A stretch of DNA of 60,000 bases from Bolinopsis microptera (taxonomy: Eukaryota > Ctenophora > Tentaculata > Lobata > Bolinopsidae): contig NC_087079.1 of the NCBI RefSeq assembly GCF_026151205.1, positions 1,826,028-1,886,027 of the forward strand, given 5' to 3'. This document shows positions 22,155 to 31,300 of the stretch, in pieces. The notes below the pieces were generated by a model, which made no database searches, was not told where the DNA came from, and saw only the letters and a program-made list of their open reading frames with translations. Within the stretch, counting starts at the first letter, position 1. Every line of letters starts with the position of its first letter. Position numbers and translations under genes: made by a program.

Positions 22155-22990
22155 TACGAAGATCAAAATGAGGGAAAATTTGAGAAATGTGGATGGAAAG
22201 GTTTACTGTTCTGACATGATCACCATGTAGTTGTACTATGCATTACTAGTTGCTACTCATAGGACATTTTTTTGGGTTTGTAAAACCATTGTAAGGTCAG
22301 TGTCCTGGAATTCCTGGTCGATCACATGGCGGTGATGAAAGGCATTGCCAGTTGGATATCAAATTTCTTTAGACTACACACAATTATTATGATCTTTAGA
22401 TTTAAGTTCCTAAATGCTGAGTACTCAATGACAGATTTAACCTTCAAAATTCCTCTTTACTTTAATTGCAAAATCCTCAAGTTCTACAGTATAATTCAAG
22501 ATACTAATAGATTGATAAGTAGTAAATACACTGATTTTAAAAGCTCAAAATAACACTTTATATATATATATCATTTTTACAGATGATAACTTTTTAATTT
22601 CTATTCATTATACTTGGTGGAATTTGCCTGGGTTATCTCGAACAGAAAAATCTAATGAGATTGTAATCATACGATAAAATCAATATTATATTTATATATA
22701 CTCATTCAACTGAGAAACAGAATATCATACGAATGGTAATACTAGAATTTTGGTGGTTCAACACATTAATTGTGCCAATCTACGACTACTATATTCAGAG
22801 CATATTTACAACTACATGAGATATTGGATTATTTTAGTTTATATTATCCTCCGTCTATATCAGTGATGGTAGTTCAAGCTATAATTAATAGTCTGAGCTT
22901 GAAATAGTCAGGAAGCATAATTTCTACAGGTAATTCAGTTGATATTTTAATCAACTTGGGCTTGGAGACTGGAGGGTAACCATTGCATGA
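22155..22990. other. Intergenic between kringle copies B and C
   Basis: AT-rich sequence with a TATATATA tract near 22560-22570. I see no gene. Confidence 0.5.
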
Positions 22991-24192
22991 TTAGCCAATA
23001 GCCATGCCATTGACTTCTGATAAAATGGTCCGAGACCGTCTCTGTCGAGATCTCTTTACATAAAACACCGCTATTAAAATGATAGACATGAAAAGAAAGC
23101 CAATAAAATATCCTTGTGCAACACCACAAACAACGGCGTGCTTTTCACAGAACCCGACTGAAGAGAAAGTTGACTCAGTTCCTAGTTGCTGTCTTGCTTC
23201 ATCCTCTTCGAGTTTGACCATTGCTGGATTCCCTCTCCTTAGATTTTTACTCCTGGTTCCATTACGAGGATCATCTTGTTTGGTAAGATAATCGCCCACT
23301 TTTCCCGGGTCACAAACCATATCCTTCTTGATCAGCTCACCTGAACAACTGTTATTTCCACTCCTTATCCCCCTCCTTCCGACCAACTTACACTCTGACC
23401 AGATCATGCGACAAACAATAACTCTGGTGATGTACGATCTTCCCCGGCTGCTACACTTCCAATCACCTCCAGACTCCGCCTTCACCGGACTGATTACCAA
23501 GTTGTTCGTGGTGGGTTTCTTCAGTCCAGGCCCAGTCTGCCATAGACCGTCGCTGAACTTGCTCCTGCATTGAAGAGTTAATGTATCGCCTATCATAGCA
23601 TACGTGATAGTGACTTCAGGAGATGGTCTTGGTTGTGGCTTCAATGCAAATTCTTTTGGTGTTGACGCTGAGCGTGATGCTTGTTTCAGGTTCTCTGGGC
23701 ATTTTGGATCATCTTTAGGGTCGATGACGCACTTATTCATAGGACAATATACCTTTTCCTTAATCCTATTCTTATTGTAGCACCACAGACCAGAGCGCTG
23801 TCCTTCTGGGTTTCTGCAATAGTTGTGGTCACCTATTCCTGTAAAGTGAACACAATTACATTTACAATCATATTATTATCTCCTTCAATTTTATCTTAAT
23901 AATTTGAAGATTTCGTAATTATAATTATCTTAAAATCAAAAATAAAACCTCAGCTTATGAAAATGAGCACACAACTAAAAACAATATAACCAACCGTTTT
24001 GTAGAGCCTTATCTTAGCAATGAACTGATCATCACCCCAGTTGTTAGCCAGCAACCAATTAGCACACTCCTCCCCATTGTGGCCCACATTAACACAACCT
24101 CTGTACTCCTCATATTCACTGTACTTCACATCACCTGTACTTACAGTAAATATGTGGCAGATAACTAACAACAAGACAGTAGCACCGTACAT
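22991..24192 (-). pseudogene. Kringle-Ig type I membrane protein, copy C (short tail, one frame offset)
   Basis: Exon 1 is 24192-23995 and exon 2 is 23838-22991, with a clean acceptor CTTTACAG. Exon 2 encodes the second kringle half (DHNYCRNPEG, LWCYN, VYC), a Pro-rich linker, an Ig-like domain (GDTLTLQC ... ESGGDWKC), a WSEC segment, a TM helix (GYFIGFLFMSIILIAVFYV) and only about 22 cytosolic residues, without the YYDQDVDKW motif of copies A and B. Exon 1 is one base short: its 198 nt end in phase 0, while the acceptor and both sister genes use phase 1, and the protein near IAKIRLYKT aligns with the sisters only after a one-base shift. The first kringle Cys is also replaced (GDVKY against ADCTY/AECSY). 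Confidence 0.78.
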
Positions 24193-25250
24193 TGTGGATA
24201 ACAGAACATACAAAATATGAAGGTCAACTAATTTATGAGCTCGGAGAGGGTCCTAAGGGTCCTCGAGACTACTCAGTAGAAGTTTTGAGTGTTCCTAGTT
24301 TAATTACTTGGATAGCTGTAGTCTACATTGTTAAGTGGTTGGTCTGGTTTTGCTAGTACACTGGGAAAATGTGGACCTTTCAGGTTAGCTGCTAATTGTC
24401 TGTCTGATCTTTATGGCTTTGATGATAAAATCCTCTATCATAAGTATAATATCCTCCATACTCAATAAGCTTCTTGAAATCATTATCAGAAGCTTGAAGG
24501 AGACATGTGCAGTGTGCTATATTGTTAATCGTCTTGAGCTCATTATATCACTTTACTTTGTTTCAAGAACCCCAGTACTCACTGATTGGGCACTGGTCAA
24601 AAATTCAACCAAAACTGTGAAATTTCGGTCAAGGAAACGGCAGAAAAGCTTCTCTTCAAAAATCTTCGGAAAATCTCTTTTTCTATTCTGATGATTGTCA
24701 GTTTATCGAAGCTTTCTTTGGGAATAGAATTTTCAGTGCCTCAATTGTGTCTTGTGCCATTCTCAGTGACCTTGCTAGATGATTGTATTCTTAAGCTAGC
24801 ATAAATTTAAGGGCCAAGGGGGTTTGCAGATTTTGAAAATTCAGGAGAAACCTTTTTCTTAAGAGGAAATGAGACAAATTCTGAAATTCAGGATGGTCCG
24901 ACTTCTGAGAAAACTACGTGTAATATTTGACTATTCAAATAATAAAACATGATCTTTTTGCCGACATACCACACGCAGTAAGGATTATAGTCCGTAACTA
25001 CTTTGATCTTACCGACAGATTATCAGCTTCCACGGAACATGTCGAGTTTAAATGACAATCACTAATTGATAGCCATTTTGTGATCGGCAAATTTGCAAAC
25101 TTGTCAGACATTATAATGATAATGTGCATAGTGCACAGTGTCATTGATAATGTGCACAATGATAATGAGCATAATGATTTTGAGAAATTGGGAATTTGTC
25201 TTTTATAATATGAGAATTTGTCTTTTACATGTCTGTTTTAAAATTCTGTC
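24193..25250. other. Intergenic between kringle array and GEMIN6
   Basis: No supported gene. Near 25110-25175 there are overlapping short repeats of ATAATGTGCA and AATGATAATGAGCATAATGA. This region separates the minus-strand kringle cluster from the plus-strand GEMIN6-ZNF-FAM50 series and should contain both promoters. Confidence 0.5.
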
Positions 25251-25265
25251 TCGTTCAGGAAGACC
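25251..25265 (+). promoter_or_regulatory. 3' splice acceptor 7 nt before the GEMIN6 ATG
   Basis: CTGTCTCGTTCAG ends at 25258, followed by GAAGACC and ATG at 25266. The pyrimidine tract plus CAG is a good acceptor. No upstream coding exon is visible. Confidence 0.55.
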
Positions 25266-25745
25266 ATGTCAGTCAATGATAGCCAGGAGTTGCTTAACCT
25301 GCTTGGGAAGGAGGTTGAAGTAAGTCTTGTAAACCAAACCACTGTTACTGGCCGAGTCTACACAGTCGACCCTGAAACGCGCAACTTCATTCTCATGGAC
25401 GAAACTTCAACAACATTCATCCCTTTCAGCAACATCAACAAATACACCTTGTTATCAGGACACATGAACACAGTCCAACTATCAGAGCTTAAACAATTAG
25501 ACGAGAAACACTTCCCCTCAACCATCAGTACCATCAGCAAAGAAAACTGTGAGAAGATGAAGGTGAGACTGATCGAACATCTGGAGAAACACAGAGTTCC
25601 CATAGAGCTGAGGGGTGAATCAGAGGTGGTGGTAGCGGGTGTGGTGAGCTGCAGACCACCCTATGATAGGAACTCTTGTTATTCCACTAATGATATAGTG
25701 CTGGGACGGATACAGAATATATTGAGCACTTTTGAGGTGTCTTGA
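25266..25745 (+). CDS. GEMIN6: Gemin6-like SMN-complex subunit
   Basis: A single-exon frame of 159 residues, close to the usual length of Gemin6. The N-terminal half is an Sm/LSm-like fold (LLGKEVEVSL, GRVYTVDPETRNFILMD). The C-terminal half contains LIEHLEKHRVPIELRG and VVVAGVVSCRPPYDRNSC followed by STNDIVLGRIQNIL. These align with the human Gemin6 region LEKNHIPI, VAGVLTIDPPYGPENC and SSNEIILSRVQDLI, recalled from memory. Gemin6 pairs with Gemin7 within the SMN complex, which loads Sm proteins on snRNAs in the cytoplasm. It is the first of three plus-strand genes that each begin right after a splice acceptor. Confidence 0.88.
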   Translation: MSVNDSQELLNLLGKEVEVSLVNQTTVTGRVYTVDPETRNFILMDETSTTFIPFSNINKYTLLSGHMNTVQLSELKQLDEKHFPSTISTISKENCEKMKVRLIEHLEKHRVPIELRGESEVVVAGVVSCRPPYDRNSCYSTNDIVLGRIQNILSTFEVS

Positions 25746-25900
25746 TGCTTTTTAATTGTGAGCAATATTATATAGTTGTTTTTAATGGGTTTTAGTACCG
25801 TGTCTTGTAGGGCAATGACGTGATTTTAAAGGGTAATGAAATAATTTTTAAGTATTATTTTATTAGTTGTCGGTGTTTATTTTTACATGGTAGACGCTCA

Positions 25901-26178
25901 TTCAATTTTATATGGCCGTTTGAAATATCATTTTGAATCAATCATTTTAAAACATGCTTAGATTTGTTTCTGTATTAATTGATGACTTTAAATCACTGTC
26001 TAATGCTCACATTTGACAATACGTTTGGGTTCGTTTTATTCAATTTTATATGACCGTTTGAAATATCATTTTGAATCAATCATTTTAAAACATGCTTAGA
26101 TTTGTTTCTGTATTAATTGATGACTTTAAATCACTGTCTAATGCTCACATTTGACAATACGTTTGGGTTCGTTTTAAA
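25901..26178. repeat. 138-bp tandem duplication
   Basis: CAATTTTATATG(G/A)CCGTTTGAA recurs at 25903 and 26041, and the following bases to GGGTTCGTTTTA are almost identical, in the spacer between GEMIN6 and the zinc-finger gene. Confidence 0.95.
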
Positions 26179-26349
26179 TTTATATGAGGGTGCTTATAAA
26201 AATACTGAAAGCCTAAATATTTCAAAATTATGACTCGTTTGCGTTTCTGAATATTTATTCTCGCATTTGCGAGGGTCCCCTCCCGTGGTGTAGAAGTAGG
26301 TCTGAAATTTACTCAATGATCTTGAAAAATCTGCTGATTGAATTTCCCA

Positions 26350-26367
26350 CATATTTTCAGCAAAGAA
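26350..26367 (+). promoter_or_regulatory. 3' splice acceptor 7 nt before the zinc-finger ATG
   Basis: ACATATTTTCAG ends at 26360, followed by CAAAGAA and ATG at 26368. Confidence 0.55.
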
Positions 26368-28095
26368 ATGAATCTAACTCACGTGACGAAACGAAAGCGG
26401 CTGGACATGCAGAAATCACTTTGCAAGAGACACAGATTACACAGACAATTAAATAAGATTTCCGCTTTTGGAAAACAACATCCCCTCTCCACAAGTAACA
26501 GATTTCATTTTCAGTGTCACAAGATATTCTTCAACAGAATTACTCATCTTAAAGAGTGTAAGCGACTTCACTGTGCCGTTAATCGTCAGAAGTCTACCCC
26601 AAAACTTGTGCGTAAAACCAAGCTTTTTACCTGTAGCAAATGTAATTACTTTACCAACAAACAAAATAATCTGTCCCAGCACATCTTGAGGGTTCATGGT
26701 GATAAACTACACACATGTACGAGTTGTGATGCATCTTTCAGGACTTCTTCACATCTTAAACAGCATCTTCTCACACATCAAGAGGTTAAGCCTTTCATTT
26801 GTGATCAATGTGGTTTTGCAACTAAGCGCCAAGGTTTTCTAGATGAACACATGAAAGTTCACACAGAGGTCAGAAAACTTTCTTGTGCACAGTGCGACTA
26901 TTCGTGTAAATATCCGCATCTGTTGAAAGCTCATATTCTGACTCACACTGGTGATAAACCGCTGAAATGCGACAAATGCGACTACTCAACTGCAGATTCC
27001 TCAAATCTAAGAAAACATCGCCTTACCCACACAGACAATATTAACAAACCACATAAATGTTCGCTCTGTGATTACGCTGCTAATAAAGTGCGTGACTTGA
27101 GGAACCATTGTGAGAAAAAGCACAATGGTGATTCCTGTCTCATGTCATCTGGAGATAAGATAAAGATCGTGTCTGGCAAATCACAATCTGCTGACTGTCA
27201 AAACCTGCGGACTGTCATTATAAACCAACTTAAACCATCCTCGAAGCCAACAAACAATTCCTCTAACTTCTCAAATGATGATACCAAAAGTAAGATGAAA
27301 GGTGCCACATCCCTGAATGAAGGTTCCTCCAAAGTTACTGCTGAAATAGTTGAAGAGGTCACATTTAGCTGTAGCCAATGCAGCTACACCACTACTACAA
27401 GAAGGAACTATACTCACCATGTTCGACACAAACACGGAGAACGCTCCTTCAAGTGTGAGCACTGTCCTGCCAGTTTCCCCACAGCAGCTAAGCTTAAAGG
27501 TCACATGATAGCACATCAAGAGGTCAAGTTGTTCACATGTGATCAGTGCGAATTTTCTACTAAATACAAAAGATCTCTGACCGCGCATCTAGCAACACAC
27601 GAACTTCGGAATAAATACTCTTTTAAGTGCGAAAAATGTGAATACTCAACTTACTCAGAGAAATTGTTGAAGAACCATTATTTTCAATGTCACTGTGAGA
27701 AGTCCTACCAATGTGACCAATGTGAGGAGTCTTTCAAAGTGAAGAAGCAGCTGGCAAGCCATGTTTTGATACACACTGAGGTGAAACATCTCGCTTGTAC
27801 AAAGTGCAAATTCACCACTAAATACATCCTCTCCTTTAAAGAACATCAGCTAATGCATGCTGGGGACAAGACCAGGAAATGTAAAGATTGTAAATATGCT
27901 ACTTACTATCACTCGGCATTGTCATATCATCGAAGAACTCACACAAAGGAAAAACCTTTTAAATGTGACATGTGCGATTATGCTGCAGCCACTTCAACAC
28001 AAGTCAGAATTCATAAGAAAAACATGCATTTTATTACTACAGCGACCATGGAATATGGTCATTTGGTAAAGAGGTTTAAGAATCAGAATGTGTAG
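26368..28095 (+). CDS. C2H2 zinc-finger protein, 14 fingers
   Basis: A single uninterrupted frame of 575 residues from the ATG at 26368; the frame reaches a few codons further upstream only through a TTG and across a splice acceptor. After a basic N-terminal stretch there are six C2H2 fingers (for example FICDQCGFATKRQGFLDEH, LKCDKCDYSTADSSNLRKH), a Ser/Lys-rich linker of about 70 residues, then eight more fingers (for example FKCEHCPASFPTAAKLKGH, FKCDMCDYAAATSTQVR). Several linkers are TGDKPLKC or TKEKPFKC, typical of DNA-binding arrays. It is probably a sequence-specific nuclear regulator; its targets cannot be deduced. The first 90 residues hold a weak extra Cys/His pair only. Confidence 0.9.
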   Translation: MNLTHVTKRKRLDMQKSLCKRHRLHRQLNKISAFGKQHPLSTSNRFHFQCHKIFFNRITHLKECKRLHCAVNRQKSTPKLVRKTKLFTCSKCNYFTNKQNNLSQHILRVHGDKLHTCTSCDASFRTSSHLKQHLLTHQEVKPFICDQCGFATKRQGFLDEHMKVHTEVRKLSCAQCDYSCKYPHLLKAHILTHTGDKPLKCDKCDYSTADSSNLRKHRLTHTDNINKPHKCSLCDYAANKVRDLRNHCEKKHNGDSCLMSSGDKIKIVSGKSQSADCQNLRTVIINQLKPSSKPTNNSSNFSNDDTKSKMKGATSLNEGSSKVTAEIVEEVTFSCSQCSYTTTTRRNYTHHVRHKHGERSFKCEHCPASFPTAAKLKGHMIAHQEVKLFTCDQCEFSTKYKRSLTAHLATHELRNKYSFKCEKCEYSTYSEKLLKNHYFQCHCEKSYQCDQCEESFKVKKQLASHVLIHTEVKHLACTKCKFTTKYILSFKEHQLMHAGDKTRKCKDCKYATYYHSALSYHRRTHTKEKPFKCDMCDYAAATSTQVRIHKKNMHFITTATMEYGHLVKRFKNQNV

Positions 28096-28321
28096 TTTAA
28101 TTTTTTTAATGGTATTTTTTTAATGGTATTATAATCTTATTGTTTGAGGGTTCTTTATTTTTGTTTCATTTCATCAACATTTCCATAATTTTGAATATCA
28201 TTAAATAACCTCAGTTCCTAAGACTATCGGCCTACTTATAGAACAAGCTTGCTTGTTCGTTCTCTTTCAGTTGACACTAACTAAGAAACATGATCAATTT
28301 GTCTTTTATTAATAATGTATT

Positions 28322-28336
28322 TTTGTTTTTAGCGAC
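28322..28336 (+). promoter_or_regulatory. 3' splice acceptor 4 nt before the FAM50 ATG
   Basis: TTTTGTTTTTAG ends at 28332, followed by CGAC and ATG at 28337. The preceding gene ends at 28095, so only about 240 bases separate the two coding regions. Confidence 0.55.
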
Positions 28337-31300
28337 ATGGCATCCTACACGGGCGGAACAGCCGAGAAAAACAGAGTGGCAAAGCTCCAAAAACAGCGGG
28401 AAAAGGGCAGAGCTGAGGTGAGAAACTGTAACCAAGATGTAACCAACTTCAACCAATATGTAGCAAACTTCAACCAATGTCTAAGATGTAACCAACTTCA
28501 ACCAATATGTAGCAAACTTCAACCAATGTCTAAGATGTAACCAACTTCAATCAATATCTAGCCTTTGTAAATTGTTAACGATCTCTTATATATAATTGAC
28601 TTCACAACCTCGTAGTCTATTCAAACCAACGTTAAAATTGGCCACAAAATTGCGCTACTTCTCATGGTGATACAAAAGTAAGATAAAGGCTGCCCCCACA
28701 CCTGTAGAAGTGTTATCGTAATAAATAATAAAATAGAAACCTGCTTGAATAGTTGAGAAGGCAATACATTAGGTACAATGAGCACACACACGAAGGAGCA
28801 TATAACCTTCGTCAAAACACGAAAGAGACGCTTTCAAGGATACAACGGGTCTGGTTGTCACAGATTAAGCTTAAGGTGATGTAGAATTAATTAATTTTTT
28901 TTGAATTTTCATCTTCAAAAAGATTCTTACTCGGTTTTAAACACAACACCTCGGATATAAATACTTTTAAGTCGAAAATAGAGTATTCAACTTACTCAAG
29001 AGAAATTGGTGAATGTAATCTTCCATGGATTTTCAATCACTGTTGAATTCTCAACTGTGCTGTTGTAAGTCTTTCATGAAAACAGTGGGCACCATGCTTG
29101 TAACATGAGGAAAAATTGCTTTAAAAGTGCAATTCAACAAATTGTCTTCCTTAAAAACATCGGCTATTGATGCTGACAAAACCATAATTGAATAATTTAA
29201 ATATGGCTTACCTCGGCAGCGACTCGAGAATCACACGAAAACTTTTTTGGACTGCAATTTCACTTATGTGCAGCCACATTCAAACCATCATGATATTTCT
29301 AAAATGGCAAAACACGATTTGACTCCTATCAAGCGAATGGAATAGGTTATTTGCTTAAATTCATGAATCAAAATGTAGTTTATTTTTTAAGCTGTAATTT
29401 TTAGGCAACGATCTATTGTTGAGGTCTTATTTTGTTTTGACAACTTTTCATAATTTGGAAACAAGTTATATAACCTCAGTTCCCTAAGCATCGGTACATA
29501 TGAAAGCTTCAGTTCGTTCTTTTAAACAAGTGAAGAAACATGATTTTGTCTTTTTTTGTTGTTCTTTACAGGAGAAAAAAATCCTCAAACGCTGGAAAAA
29601 GGGCCAGAAGTTGAGGTGGAACTGTAGATTAACCTTGACCAATATTAGCAAACTTCAACAATTGTCCAAATAAAACCACCATTTTGAACAAACTTTCAGT
29701 CCAATGTCTAGATGTAACCAATGAAGTCATATGCTAGCTTTAAATTGTTCGTCTTTATATAAATATACATCAAAAAAACAATTGCGAATTAATTGCCGAA
29801 ATTGTACTTGGTGACGTTTTCTACTAATTTAGTTTCCTGCATTCGGAGATTTTGTTCAATTAGAATAAATATGCTAATAATATTTTTTCATTAATCAAAA
29901 ACATAAGAAGGTAAGAGCCACAGGAGCATATCATTTCAAAAACACTAAACACCATTATCAACTGGATTGATTTGGCAGAACCAGTATTGGGATTGTTGAT
30001 TTAATTTAATGAAACTTCTTGGATGAGCCAGTAAGAATACATTTCTGTTTTAAAAATCCCCAATAATTATCTTAATAACAAATCAATATTTCATACTTAA
30101 GTTTGAAGCAAAAATAAATTGTATTACTGCTAAATTTCATAGATTTATTATTAGCTAACCCTGTAGTCTGGCCTTGCTAAAGGGCAACACTGTGAATACA
30201 ATCTTATGAAACAATTGTTCATGTAACCTTCGGGAATAATAATTATTCGTCAACAGTGAATTAAAATGTAGGAAAGTCAAATCTAAATGAATCTATTATC
30301 ATGTCGTCATCATCATGTGTATTGAAACATTATATAAACTAGTAAACTTAATTTTAGGTTTGGTAACGCTCGGGGAACTACGAGAAAGAGAGGCACAACA
30401 CAAACTTGATCAAGAGAGAGCCGAACTAGAGAAAAATGTCAAGAAAAAGAAGAAAAGAAAAGAAATCAGTACCCTGTCCTTCGACATGGATGGCGAAGGT
30501 TTGAGGGTCTAATTAGCGACTGTTTCCAATTGAAACTTTGAATTTTTATCTGTCGATTTCATTTATTGCAGCATTAAAGACTCTCCATTTACATTGCAAC
30601 TTATACATTGTACATTATACATTGTACATGTACATTGCAGCTTATAGAAGTACATTACACATTATACATTGTACATTGCAGCGTATATAAGTACATTATA
30701 CATTGCATTGTACATTGCAGCTTATAGAATTCAATCAGCATATCCTAGGAAACGGAGAGGAGGAGCCTGTGATATTAAAGAAGAAGAAAAAGATTGGTAA
30801 AAATCCGGCGGTAAATACTTCTTTTCTACCCGACAAAGATCGCGAAGCTCAGGAACTACAAGAAATAGGTATTTCTGTAGTTTAAAAAAGATAATTTGAG
30901 GATTTTATTCTACCCAGTAGGAGCGAGCACTTAATTAATAACTGAATTAATATTGTATACCAGACTAGAAACCAGAAAGTTGTATGTAGTCACACATTCT
31001 GAATTTTCCAGTAAAGGAAAACGATGAAAACCTAGAAAAAACATTTTGTCAAGAATTCTTCAAGAAAATTAAAGATTAATACGTGTACGTGTCACAAAAA
31101 TAAATCCAGCGTTTACGAAGAACCCCAGGTCATTCGATATTTAAGGTCCTGAATATGGGCGATGGCTCGATTGTGTCGACGTGTCGTACGAATTTGATTG
31201 TATAATTATGGGAAGCTGTTGCTGATTATCAGTTCATAATATTTACCAAGGAGATAAAATGTCATAAAGTACAACATCTGCTCTCTGTCAGATTTCCTGA

